A DNA stretch of 64,000 nt from Limnobaculum allomyrinae. GTDB taxonomy: Bacteria > Pseudomonadota > Gammaproteobacteria > Enterobacterales > Enterobacteriaceae. Positions within the stretch are counted from its first letter, which is position 1, and each line of letters begins with the position of its first letter. The stretch spans positions 630,575-694,574 of the forward strand of contig NZ_JADRCR010000002.1 in assembly GCF_016649425.1 (NCBI RefSeq), written 5' to 3'. Shown piece by piece: positions 55,649 to 64,000 of this stretch. The notes under the pieces are model-generated. The model was not told the DNA's origin, made no database searches, and worked only from the letters and a program-made list of their open reading frames with translations. The position numbers were made by a program, and so were the translations under genes.

Positions 55649-55891
55649 TTATTCTGGCGCTTCAATTAATCCTTCAACGCGAGTTTTTAAGGTTTCAAAT
55701 GTACCTTCAAGCATTTCTTTGACCGGACCGGTTGAACCGAAAACAACCATTACCACCGCAGTAACACCGGCAACAACAACGGCGTATTCAATTGCGGTAA
55801 CCCCTTTTTCACTGTTAACAAACTTTTTAACGGCCTGTTTCGCCTGAGCCAGTTTGATATATCCTTTAATTGTCATGTCATTTATTATCAT
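55649..55891 (-). CDS. flp: Flp-type major pilin prepilin
   Basis: 80 residues; the structural subunit of the Tad/Flp pilus. A 30-residue leader ends KG, then VTAIEYAVVVAGVTAVVMVVF, with Glu at +5 followed by Tyr, the Flp motif. TadV is expected to cleave after Gly30. The ATG at 55891 has GGAGA eight bases before it. It is the first gene of the leftward Tad operon. Confidence 0.93.
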   Translation of the reverse strand: MIINDMTIKGYIKLAQAKQAVKKFVNSEKGVTAIEYAVVVAGVTAVVMVVFGSTGPVKEMLEGTFETLKTRVEGLIEAPE

Positions 55892-56379
55892 AATCTTTAT
55901 CTCCGTTTTTCCTTTTTAATAAAACAAAACGTTTTACCTTTCTTTGTGCCGCTCTTACCTTTTGTTACATTACAATAATATAAAAAAATGTTTATTTCTC
56001 TTGGTTTTTTATAGATAACGCAGTATCAACGATTAATTAATCTCATATGCGTTTTTTTTGATAATAAATATATTTAAAACAACATGTTATGTGGTGTTGT
56101 TTTATGCGTTAATAATTGTTTTTATTTTGTTTTATAGTTATTTTTTATTTAAATTTTTGTTTTTATCTGTTGTTATTTTTTGAAGGTAAATAATATAATA
56201 ATAATGTTCACATTACATGTGAGTAACATAAATATACGCTAATATAAAAACCAGACTTTCATCACAATTATGGGTTGCAGGTTATTATTTTCTTGTGCTT
56301 GAGTGTTAATTGGATATATAAATTAGTATGTTAATAATTTCTTAATAATCTATTTTTATACGTGTTATAGGGTGTTTTT
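55892..56379. promoter_or_regulatory. AT-rich divergent control region for flp and the membrane regulator
   Basis: 488 bases of very AT-rich DNA with many T- and A-runs and no reading frame, between the starts of flp (left) and the ToxR-like regulator (right). It must hold the Tad operon promoter. Its composition suits H-NS silencing with relief by the neighbouring regulator. No individual site is assigned. Confidence 0.5.
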
Positions 56380-57375
56380 ATGCTTGATGATTCGAGAGGA
56401 AGGAAGTTTTCTATCAATTTGCAAAATGAATGTATAGCAATATTCATAGAATCAATGCCCAACGAAATCGCTATTTATATATATGATGATGAAGCTAAAG
56501 GATATATCTTTAATATATTGAAAGAGTTAAGTCCACTTGAATCCAGTATACTTTTTGTTCTTTTATCTAATTCTGGTCATATAGTCAGCAATTCGACTCT
56601 TCAACGAAGTGGCGTTAGTGATAAATTAATTACCAGTAATAATTTGCGGCAGTTAATCTTATCTCTTCGTTCTTTGCTAATGGATTGTGATAAACCTCAT
56701 CGTGTGATTAAAAATAAACCACGAATAGGCTATGGGATTTACCATGTACAAGTTTTTTACGAAGCGATAGATTTATATCTTGCTCAATCCAGAGACTCAG
56801 ATAAGAACGACCGCAAACAGGCTCTAACTTGTGAGGTGGAAAGAGACAGGGATAAGGAAAAAGATAGATATCAGGACAAGGACAAGGACAAGGACAAGGA
56901 AAATATTTCTCAGTGTAAAAAAAAACGAATAAATTTTCATCGGATAGTTCCCGGCTACACCAAATTAACCTCCAAAGCTATTAACATTCTCTCTTTTCTA
57001 TTCTTTTGTATCATCACCTGGATGGTTTCAAATCACAATAAAGCCTCTGATGAGCTGATAAATTTTTCGCTTAGCACACATACTGAAAGCATAGTAAATA
57101 ACAAATTAAAAATCATTGCGTTCCATCGGGGTAATGATAATACGCTGTATATACAAACAATAAAAAATGCCTTTATGAAATATCTGGCTTCAGATGATAA
57201 TGAAAAATCTGTCAAGATAATGATTTTTAGCTCTCATGGCTCGATCTTGCTAAGTTGTATCTATGATCAAGAGCAGTTTCTTTTCCAACATTTTCAGTTA
57301 ACCGAAAAAAGATTTTCCTCAAATTTTTCCATTGATGAAATTGCCCGTCAGTGTATACATATTTCCACTCAATAA
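56380..57375 (+). CDS. ToxR/CadC-like transmembrane transcriptional regulator
   Basis: 331 residues. A winged-helix DNA-binding domain fills about 42-127 (LSPLESSILFVLLSNSGHIVSNSTLQ ... NNLRQLILSLRSLLMDCDKPHRVIKNKPRIGYGI). A charged linker (157-174) contains Lys-Asp repeats coded by GACAAG units. One membrane helix follows at about 200-217 (AINILSFLFFCIITWMVS), leaving ~110 residues in the periplasm with two cysteines. Such one-component regulators sense the periplasm and act on nearby promoters. It diverges from flp and so is the likely activator of the Tad operon. Confidence 0.82.
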   Translation: MLDDSRGRKFSINLQNECIAIFIESMPNEIAIYIYDDEAKGYIFNILKELSPLESSILFVLLSNSGHIVSNSTLQRSGVSDKLITSNNLRQLILSLRSLLMDCDKPHRVIKNKPRIGYGIYHVQVFYEAIDLYLAQSRDSDKNDRKQALTCEVERDRDKEKDRYQDKDKDKDKENISQCKKKRINFHRIVPGYTKLTSKAINILSFLFFCIITWMVSNHNKASDELINFSLSTHTESIVNNKLKIIAFHRGNDNTLYIQTIKNAFMKYLASDDNEKSVKIMIFSSHGSILLSCIYDQEQFLFQHFQLTEKRFSSNFSIDEIARQCIHISTQ

Positions 57376-58345
57376 ATTGAATCTAAAAAGGTTTTTTAGA
57401 TGCTTGACGTCAGTAAGTTAGTTTGAAAAAGAGATGTCCATATAGTGGTAAGTGTTATTTAGAACGGAAATTTCAATTTTTAATGATAGTAAACTGCATA
57501 GTTCAGCATAAATTATATTTTACCACTGTTTAACTCATTGTAGCGGTAGTCAAATTCAGGTTGACCATTTTTGGCATCTGTCCTGAGCGGCTAATTTAGT
57601 CGCTTCAGTACTTATGTGTGTGATACCAGGGTCATTATCTTTTTGTGATGAGAATAATCAGGTCATTAAATAGTTTTTAAAATTTAAATACATTTAATTT
57701 ATGAGTTATTATTTTTGAATCATTATTTATGAGTTATTTAATTATTTTTTAGCGTGATTTTTATTCTTTTTAAGAAAATAAGAGATATTGAAAAAAGTAT
57801 TATCAACATATGAAAATAAATCATATTAATAATTTTATCTGGGCGCAACGCTTTGGTTGTAGTTGTTGTTATTTTTACTTTAATTGGTTCTTTATGCTGT
57901 CTTTGTTGTGTTGATTGATATTATTGTTCGTGCTTTAATCTTATTGTCGCTTAAGAAGTTATTGTTTTGATTTTTGTTTATATTTTATTCTGATGTTTTT
58001 TCATGGGTAAAGTGGAGTAATGTCATCTTTTTTTGCTCTGGTTATTCTACAGGAGCTATGAGTCATTATTCATGTTATCTGCCATTAGGTAGCGAATGTT
58101 TATTAAATACAATTAATGCCTTTGATTAGGTATAGGCAAAAACATATTTAGAACTCTCTTTTAGAGAGTGCTCTAACGGCGCTGATATTTGTCTGTAGTA
58201 CATTTCCGGGCGGAATAACGGAGATTGAGTTCATTATTATCCAGCAGGCATTCGTCAGTTATCAGTATAAAAAATCAGTAAATATTGAGATGAGTAGGTA
58301 TGACCAGTTAACAAGAATGATAGACAGCTATCAGGAGAAAATGAA
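57376..58345. other. Long AT-rich gap with decayed fragments
   Basis: About 970 bases without an intact gene. It contains one recognisable relic at 57531-57600 and a small hairpin at 58153-58169 (ACTCTC / GAGAGT). The remainder is AT-rich with no family seen. Confidence 0.5.
57531..57600 (-). pseudogene. 70 bp relic similar to the Tat hydrolase gene
   Basis: This stretch aligns with 30824-30893 inside the alpha/beta hydrolase: both contain AACTCATTGTAG, then TTCAGGT, a CCATTTT and GGCATCT in the same order and spacing. It is a degenerate scrap of a paralogous hydrolase gene, reverse strand. Confidence 0.5.
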
Positions 58346-58543
58346 ATGGTTATTAAAAATGTACCTTGCTGCTACTGTTTACAAACACATTCAGTCAGAA
58401 AATATGGTAAGGCCAAATCGGGTTACCAACGGTATATGTGTAAGCATTGTCAGCGAACTTTTCAGTTAAGATATGTCTATTCAGCCTACAAAAATCGAGG
58501 GGATAAATATCCAAAATCAGGAGTTAAACCTATCGATTCTTAA
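58346..58543 (+). pseudogene. IS1-family InsA fragment
   Basis: 65 residues with the InsA zinc-ribbon start: CCYC, KYGKAKSGYQRYMCKHCQRTFQLRYVYSA, two Cys-x-x-Cys pairs. Full InsA has about 90 residues with a helix-turn-helix after this point; here the frame changes to unrelated residues (KNRGDKYPKSG) and stops. No InsB follows, so it is a remnant. Confidence 0.75.
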
Positions 58544-58766
58544 ACCGATGTTAGCGGTCATTAATATACGCCATTCAATGTTGAGATCCCGGCCTCATTC
58601 TGGAGAAACAGGGAATGAAACACAAAATATAATCGCTGTCTTTAAGAACTGAAAAACGACATAAGAGAGTTGGGTAGATCCTGATATGTTTTGATCGTTT
58701 TGGTGCTATTAACTGAGATATTTTGCGCTCTCCACATCGAAGAGCGCAGTTTTCTGTTTAACGGGT

Positions 58767-60755
58767 CTACTCGCTTTGTAAAACGATAGGATGATGTTCA
58801 GTATTCCCGATACTATGCTGCTGCCATATAGCCCGATACAGCCGCTCTAAATCGCGGGTAAAGCGCTCGGTATCAAACAGCGGTGAGGTGGTTCGATTGG
58901 CGGCCAGTTTCTCTTTTAGCTGCTGAAGTCGTGCCGGATCGTTAGCTAATGAAAGCGCCAGCTGATAGTAATCCTCATCGGTAGCAGTCACCAGTTCTGG
59001 TAACCCTACGGCGGTAAGCAAGCTTGCTGCAACACGACTGGCAAATAGTGGCCCAAGGCGAGTCACTAAAGGTACTCCAGCCCATAGGGCATCGCTGGCG
59101 GTGGTATGTGAACCTACCGGGTAGGTATCCAGCGCTAAATCAGCCAGTTGTAAACGACCAAGGTGCTGTTCTACGGACAGGCTATCGGCAAAAATCAGGC
59201 GCTGTGGATCAATACCATTTTTCACTGCTTCAGCGCGTAAGTTATCTACGGGTACTGATGTACTGGTAAGTAACCACAACACGCTGTTTGGTACGTTGTG
59301 CAGCAGTTTGCACCAAAGTGCAAACGTCTCCGGGGTATATTTCATGATTTGGTTAAAACTACAGAAAACGAAAGCGTCTTCCGGTAAGTTTTGCTCCGCA
59401 CGGGTTGGGCGTGGGGCAATTTTCTTTCTGTCATCGTTAGGCTGATAACAGTAGGGCATTAATGCCAATGTTTCACTGAAGTGTTCTGCATGCTCGACGG
59501 GGGTGACCACCGGATCGCCAATAATGTAATCCGCCAGTCGTGGTTCACCTAACGAGCCGGGGTAGCCTAACCAACTCACAATAACCGGTGCCGGACGTAG
59601 TGCGGTAATCTCCAGCCGGGTGTTTTGCGTAAAGCCTTTCAAATCCACCAGAATATGTAAATTATCCTGAGCAATTGTCTTAGCGGCGGCACTGTCCGAC
59701 ATATTACTGAGATCGACGACTTCCATGTTTAAGGCATTCAGTCGTTCGGTGTAGGCGTCTTTTCTTTGAGGGGAATAGGAGTAAAGCCGAATAAAGAAGT
59801 TATCGGTATTATGCTTTTCCAGGATGCCGGACATCAGATGCATAGTGGCATGATTATAGAAATCAGATGAGAGATATCCGATCCTTAATACACTATCGGC
59901 AGGTAATGACGGAGCCAGCGGCACGGGAGGGCGCTGTAATACCCCTTTTAGCTTGAACTGAGCAAACTTCTTACCAATATCTCTGTGCTGAACTGGCGTT
60001 AACCCGGAGACGTTCAACAGTGACCATGGTTCAAAAAAGTTGAATTCGTTACTGCTGGTTAAACTTTGCAGTGTCGTTTTGTCCAATTCATCAAGCCCAT
60101 CCCAGAACGCCCCACGGCGAGCAGCACGCTGTGCGGAACAGTAATTATCAATCTTTTTAAACATATCGATAGCTGATTGGAATTCACCATCTTTCTCATA
60201 CATACCAGCCAAAATTGAGTAAGACTCAGCAAGATTAGGATCAAATTCAATGGCCTTCAGCAGTGCCTGCCTGGCTTTTTCTTCCTGATTGGTATCTCTG
60301 AGAATAAGGCCTAAATTCTTATAGGCTAAGGCATATTTAGGTGAGCTGGTGATAGCAAGATTATAATAGTGCTCTGCTTTAGCGAAATTCTTTCTGGTAA
60401 GTTCTATATTGCCAAGATTATTGGCGGCTTTGGCATGTCGCGGATCCAGTTTTATGGCGTTGAGGAAAGCGGTTTCCGCTTCAGCATCTTTATTTAATTC
60501 ACGATAAACCAGACCAAGATTGAAATGGCATTCAGAACTGGGTTTGATAAGGATTGCTTTACGAATAAACGACTCTGCTTCGCTATGTCGGCCAAGCAGA
60601 TAATAAACAACACCTAACAGGTGTAGGGCATCAACAAATCTTGGCGCTCGCTGTATCAACTGACGCAGAATTCCCTCGGCTTTTAAGTATTCACCTTTAT
60701 TATACAAACCAAGGGCTTCTTGATATTTCTGATTTAAAATTTGTGGATTGCTCTT
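58767..60755 (-). CDS. TPR-containing O-GlcNAc transferase-like glycosyltransferase (GT41)
   Basis: 662-residue cytoplasmic protein with an N-terminal array of about six TPR repeats (residues ~10-220; e.g. AEAETAFLNAIKLDPRHAKAANNLGNIEL) and a C-terminal GT41/SPINDLY catalytic half (LRIGYLSSDFYNHATMHLMSGI, ILVDLKGFTQNTRLEI, VSWLGYPGSLG, FCSFNQIMKYTPETF, LDTYPVGSHTTASDALWAGVPLVTR). Such enzymes put a sugar on Ser/Thr of proteins or act on adhesins. ATG 60755 follows GGAGGGG; the longer frame start at 60788 is less likely. It stands alone near the Tad locus, so pilin or adhesin glycosylation is possible but unproven. Confidence 0.88.
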   Translation of the reverse strand, partial: KSNPQILNQKYQEALGLYNKGEYLKAEGILRQLIQRAPRFVDALHLLGVVYYLLGRHSEAESFIRKAILIKPSSECHFNLGLVYRELNKDAEAETAFLNAIKLDPRHAKAANNLGNIELTRKNFAKAEHYYNLAITSSPKYALAYKNLGLILRDTNQEEKARQALLKAIEFDPNLAESYSILAGMYEKDGEFQSAIDMFKKIDNYCSAQRAARRGAFWDGLDELDKTTLQSLTSSNEFNFFEPWSLLNVSGLTPVQHRDIGKKFAQFKLKGVLQRPPVPLAPSLPADSVLRIGYLSSDFYNHATMHLMSGILEKHNTDNFFIRLYSYSPQRKDAYTERLNALNMEVVDLSNMSDSAAAKTIAQDNLHILVDLKGFTQNTRLEITALRPAPVIVSWLGYPGSLGEPRLADYIIGDPVVTPVEHAEHFSETLALMPYCYQPNDDRKKIAPRPTRAEQNLPEDAFVFCSFNQIMKYTPETFALWCKLLHNVPNSVLWLLTSTSVPVDNLRAEAVKNGIDPQRLIFADSLSVEQHLGRLQLADLALDTYPVGSHTTASDALWAGVPLVTRLGPLFASRVAASLLTAVGLPELVTATDEDYYQLALSLANDPARLQQLKEKLAANRTTSPLFDTERFTRDLERLYRAIWQQHSIGNTEHHPIVLQSE

Positions 60756-60981
60756 CATTGCCCCTCCTGGAGCTATCGATATGAACAACAGAATTAAATC
60801 TGTCTCATAGCCTACGCGTCATACTTGATGCTGTGTTAAAACTGGCGGCTTAATAGGTAAATATTCACCTTCAGTAAGTAATACCTAAGTTTACCAATAA
60901 AGGTGGGATTCGTCATTTTGATGAGCCAAAGTCATATGATTCAGTTTTATGTTTTAGCATAGCTTATCGGAGGGAGAGATT

Positions 60982-61034
60982 TACAGGCTAACGCCTGCCC
61001 TTCGGGGCAACGAAAGCGTTGTCCGTTGGGGTCG
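60982..61034. repeat. Cluster of three small hairpins
   Basis: AGGC/GCCT, TGCCC/GGGGCA and CAACG/CGTTG palindromes follow one another in the 460 base gap between the glycosyltransferase and the MFS gene. This may be a short intergenic repeat or a leader structure for the glycosyltransferase transcript. Nothing else is recognised in the gap apart from the terminator at its right end. Confidence 0.4.
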
Positions 61035-61153
61035 TAGCTGCTTTATCTAAGTACAAATGGTCTTCCGGCCGGGCACCAGGATGATATGAGCAATACTGTT
61101 TTTACGGCTGGAATATGCACCGTTGCTGATTGATTAAGTTTGTTAGCAGTCTA

Positions 61154-61179
61154 AAGGGACGAGATATTTCTCGTCCCTT
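61154..61179 (-). terminator. Terminator after the MFS/glycosidase/ROK operon
   Basis: 11 bp stem AAGGGACGAGA / TCTCGTCCCTT with a TATT loop, 40 bases beyond the MFS stop. The T-run is short. Confidence 0.65.
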
Positions 61180-61217
61180 AATACGTTCTTGATTATTTTA
61201 CTATTATAAACCTCTGA

Positions 61218-62387
61218 CTATTTGGCCGTATCCGGTACTTCTCTGACAAACCAGGAGAGCACCAGAAATACGCAAACGAAACCAATCAAAGTATTAAAGC
61301 CAAATGCGATACCGTAAGTATCTGACAGCATACCCACCAGCCAACCGGCAAATGCGCCACCCAACCCTGATGCTACATATATCAGCCCCAGCATACTGCC
61401 GTTTTTATCAGTCATACGGGTACCAATAGCGGAAGCAGTAGGGAACAGAACCGACATGGCAAAACCGAAGGCCATAAAGGCATAGATCCACTCATATACC
61501 ATCATGCGACTGATAATTAGCGTAATCAGCGACAGGGCAGAGAACAGAATCAGCGTATTACGCTCCCCCAGACGCATATTAATGAAGCCGCCGATAAATC
61601 GCCCTATGGTAAACAGCACCGCGAAGCTGGCAATAACATAGGCACCGGTAGCGGTTTTTTCGGCGACGGTGGCGTTGGCAATATCCAGCGAGCTATAGAA
61701 AATAGGGAAGAAGTTAAGGAAAGCCACTTCTGCCGCGACATAAAATAGTAAGTAGGCGATGACTAACATCAAACGGCCGTTAGTTAATAGCTGCATAAAA
61801 TCTTTGACATTCATATCCATGCCGCCGGACTTTTCCAGTCGAAGCGTGGTGAGTACCAGCAAGATCAGCGCTACAATAACCGCTACGGCAATATAGAAGA
61901 TTCGCCATGAAATGTTATGGCTGAACATCATATTCAGCACCAGTGGCGTGACAATCATACCAACGCCGAACATGGCGTTTGCCACGTTGAACATCATACC
62001 GGCACGCTCTTTATAAAAAGTCGGAATCACGGTAACGATAGACACCAGCATCGAACCAATACCCAGCCCGATAACCAGATAGAAGCCAAGAAACAGCATC
62101 ACGGTAAATGCCATACTGGTGCCGACCAAACCAATCGCCATACAGCTGGCACCAATAAACATCATAAAGCGTAAGCCTTTCTTATCGGTGAAGTAACCGG
62201 TTAGCAGGCTGGCAATAAGAAAACCGTATTGAAAAGTAGAAATCAGGGTACCTATTTGTGACATGGTTAAACCAATGTCATGATGGACCTGTTCCAGAAT
62301 GATGCCCTTGGTGTTTTGGATACCACCCAGTAGAAACATAGTGGTAAACAACAAAAAGAACACTTTCCATTTTTGTGCATTAGTCAT
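61218..62387 (-). CDS. MFS transporter, sugar-type
   Basis: 389 residues with 12 expected membrane helices and the MFS loop motif GYFTDKKGLRFMMF after helix 2. The pattern (NTKGIILEQVHHDIGLTMSQIGTLISTFQYGFLIASLLTG) resembles FucP/YbjJ-like sugar or glycoside importers. It is the last gene of a leftward operon with a putative glycosidase and a ROK protein, so it probably imports the glycoside that the glycosidase attacks. Confidence 0.82.
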   Translation of the reverse strand: MTNAQKWKVFFLLFTTMFLLGGIQNTKGIILEQVHHDIGLTMSQIGTLISTFQYGFLIASLLTGYFTDKKGLRFMMFIGASCMAIGLVGTSMAFTVMLFLGFYLVIGLGIGSMLVSIVTVIPTFYKERAGMMFNVANAMFGVGMIVTPLVLNMMFSHNISWRIFYIAVAVIVALILLVLTTLRLEKSGGMDMNVKDFMQLLTNGRLMLVIAYLLFYVAAEVAFLNFFPIFYSSLDIANATVAEKTATGAYVIASFAVLFTIGRFIGGFINMRLGERNTLILFSALSLITLIISRMMVYEWIYAFMAFGFAMSVLFPTASAIGTRMTDKNGSMLGLIYVASGLGGAFAGWLVGMLSDTYGIAFGFNTLIGFVCVFLVLSWFVREVPDTAK

Positions 62388-62419
62388 GTTTTGTTCTCCC
62401 TGATGTCAGGATGAAAGTG

Positions 62420-63691
62420 TTAGCGTTTAGCGGATTGTTGACCGATAGCGGTAAACAGGTCGTCGGTTGCCCATCCATAGCAGTAATACAGCAGGTCATC
62501 ACAGGCGCTGTTTTTAGCGGCCTTCACTGCTTCTGACAGGCTATCGGCATCGATATTCCACATTTGAATACCGCTGAAAATCCAGGTGCCGGGCTGTGAG
62601 CGCTCACGAACAATATCGTTTTGCTGCTTAACGAAAGCGATAGGAAATCCATGTTGTTTAAACTGCTGGTAGCTCAGGTCATAAGGCAAATTGAATAACC
62701 GCAGGAAGGCGGAGAAAGCCGTTTCCTGTTTCTCTGGCGTATTAGCCAGAAAATTAATCAGCCCCTGCACATCAGCCCCGCCACCCAGCTTGTGGTAAGG
62801 GAAATGTTTTAATGCCGGAGAGAGTTTGGTGAGCTGGGTATAATCCTGTCCCAGGATCCATGAATAAGCCGGTGGCCACAGGTCAAGCCATAGCTTCAAC
62901 GAACCATCATGTTGATTAACGTCATGCAGCAGATTTTTAACAAAATTGCTGATGCTCTGCTGACGGAATTGTTGCCATTGTTTCAACACCGGGTCATTAA
63001 GCAGGTAATCGACAACTACATCATATTCATGCTGTTTGAGCAAAATAACTAATTGATTAATGGTGAATATTAGATTGCTGATATCAATATTCTGCTGTTG
63101 CATCTTTTTTTGGCAGTGCGGGCAGAAGCAGGTTAACAAACCACGTGGGTTAACGGTTTTACCTGCCCAGTCAGGGAAGCGAATACGGTCAATCAGATAG
63201 GTATCATAACCGTATGTTTTTTGCAGACTGTGGAAGGTTTTTTTCCACAGTTCAATCACATCCGGGGCATTGGGACACAGCCAGTGCTCAACCGGATCGC
63301 CCTGAAAATCAATCACCTGGTTATTTGCCAGATCGCCGGCAAAATCACCGTTAAGAATATTGACCCAGGGGATGACTTTCATCGTGCTACCATCCGTTTC
63401 CTGCTTGATGATAGCTAATGGATCCTGACCCGCCAGAATAGTGGGGTCAACACGCTGATACAGCGCGCCCTGTTGATAATCGTTCAGTCTGGCGTGTAGG
63501 GTTCCGGTTCCCATGACGACCTGATGAACCGGATTATGGGGAAGATGACCTACCGGATAGGGGTTACGTTCAAATATGGTATTAACTTCCACAAACAGAT
63601 GGTCAACATCACCCATCTTTGCCAACCGGCTAACAATGTTATCCACGCCTTCATCAAGAATATCGTGAGGGTGGAGATGAATACCTGACAT
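62420..63691 (-). CDS. Putative glycosidase-like TIM-barrel protein
   Basis: 423 residues, no signal peptide. It has features of the 'hypothetical glycosyl hydrolase' barrels: VDHLFVEVNTIFERNPYPVG, MKVIPWVNILNGDF, YDTYLIDRIRFPDWAGK with acidic residues on a strand end, and a CFCPHCQKKM pair of Cys motifs. LKLWLDLWPPAYSWILGQDY adds another barrel strand with an acidic end. No exact family is recognised. Spacing of 32-39 bases to the MFS gene and the ROK gene shows one operon. Catalytic residues are not proven. Confidence 0.6.
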   Translation of the reverse strand: MSGIHLHPHDILDEGVDNIVSRLAKMGDVDHLFVEVNTIFERNPYPVGHLPHNPVHQVVMGTGTLHARLNDYQQGALYQRVDPTILAGQDPLAIIKQETDGSTMKVIPWVNILNGDFAGDLANNQVIDFQGDPVEHWLCPNAPDVIELWKKTFHSLQKTYGYDTYLIDRIRFPDWAGKTVNPRGLLTCFCPHCQKKMQQQNIDISNLIFTINQLVILLKQHEYDVVVDYLLNDPVLKQWQQFRQQSISNFVKNLLHDVNQHDGSLKLWLDLWPPAYSWILGQDYTQLTKLSPALKHFPYHKLGGGADVQGLINFLANTPEKQETAFSAFLRLFNLPYDLSYQQFKQHGFPIAFVKQQNDIVRERSQPGTWIFSGIQMWNIDADSLSEAVKAAKNSACDDLLYYCYGWATDDLFTAIGQQSAKR

Positions 63692-63730
63692 GGTGAAATC
63701 CTCGCTTGATAATCGTCTATTTAGTTGGCG

Positions 63731-64000
63731 CTAACTGAGCTGAGCGTCTGACATAAATTGAATCGAAGGATAAACCTGATTCAACGCCAGTACGGCAATA
63801 CCGTAGAGTGGAGCCTGAGTGCCCAGTTCGGATTGCTCTATCTGAATTAAGGTTTGTGAAAATGTATGTTGGTTAATATGCGCCTGTATATAAGGCAGGA
63901 ATTGTGGCGCCGATTGAGTTACGCCGCCGGTCAGAATAATTTTTTCCGGGTTGGCGATAGCAACAATATTCAAGATGCCAATGGCTAAATAGTCAGCCAG
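63731..64000 (-). CDS. ROK-family sugar kinase or regulator, 3' part (runs off the window)
   Basis: Only the last ~89 codons are inside the window. LADYLAIGILNIVAIANPEKIILTGGVTQSAPQFLPYIQ is the C-terminal ROK pattern (conserved N-x-x-NP-x-x-I-x-x-GG). The frame continues leftward in gene terms beyond base 64000. ROK proteins are sugar kinases or NagC/Mlc-like repressors; the missing N-terminus would decide. It is the first known gene of the operon with the glycosidase and MFS carrier. Confidence 0.8.
   Translation of the reverse strand: MADYLAIGILNIVAIANPEKIILTGGVTQSAPQFLPYIQAHINQHTFSQTLIQIEQSELGTQAPLYGIAVLALNQVYPSIQFMSDAQLS

Noticed and set aside
58341-58472. 43-codon frame starting five bases before the InsA fragment
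   Set aside because: The overlapping frame has both zinc CxxC pairs of InsA, so this one is a shadow.

Overview
The window comes from a gamma-proteobacterial chromosome of the order Enterobacterales. The anchor is the conserved block ftsB-ispD-ispF-truD ... surE-pcm-nlpD-rpoS ... mutS, whose proteins read as close relatives of the E. coli ones. A lipid A phosphoethanolamine transferase (eptA) between truD and surE, and a complete Tad pilus locus, fit a deep-branching member such as Budviciaceae. That family assignment is inference.

Layout. 1-2.4 kb: a polar amino acid ABC transporter (binding protein, permease, ATPase), followed by a ~290 bp hairpin-rich element with 19 bp terminal inverted repeats. 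2.7-12.2 kb: a PfkB sugar kinase, then the housekeeping block with eptA inserted, ending in rpoS. 12.3-17.9 kb: an ankyrin lipoprotein and a divergent, probably Fur-controlled siderophore pair (TonB receptor; binding protein plus PPOX flavoprotein). 17.9-20.5 kb: mutS.

20.4-28.7 kb is an accessory island inserted against the mutS start. It holds a frameshifted P4-type integrase, a two-gene AAA ATPase/DUF4435 defence pair that looks like PARIS (AriA/AriB), a 265 bp direct repeat of the mutS-start/integrase-start junction, the relic of a second integrase, a Fic protein with a duplicated 5' end, an orphan toxin-tail/immunity pair and a broken IS3-family element.

29-37.7 kb is metabolic: a Dcu-type transporter, a LysR-flanked operon (MFS, cyclophilin-like protein, Tat-exported hydrolase), two more LysR regulators, an SDR gene broken by a 26 bp tandem duplication and a SnoaL-like protein.

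37.7-57.4 kb is the most interesting part: one long leftward Tad (Flp) pilus operon from flp to tadG, then an RCC1-repeat protein and a lytic transglycosylase, with a ToxR/CadC-like membrane regulator divergent from flp. Between tadD and tadE sits a block not found in the standard Tad set: three Roadblock/LC7 proteins, a small MglA-like GTPase, a stand-alone protoglobin and two or three unrecognised proteins, interleaved with the prepilin peptidase. This looks like a GTPase/LC7 switch, possibly gas-sensing, wired into a Tad pilus. Two in-frame TGA codons in or next to LC7 genes suggest the module is decaying in this strain or is read unconventionally.

58-64 kb holds an IS1 fragment, a TPR/O-GlcNAc-transferase-like glycosyltransferase, and a leftward sugar operon (MFS, putative glycosidase, ROK protein running off the end). 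No tRNA, rRNA or CRISPR array was seen.
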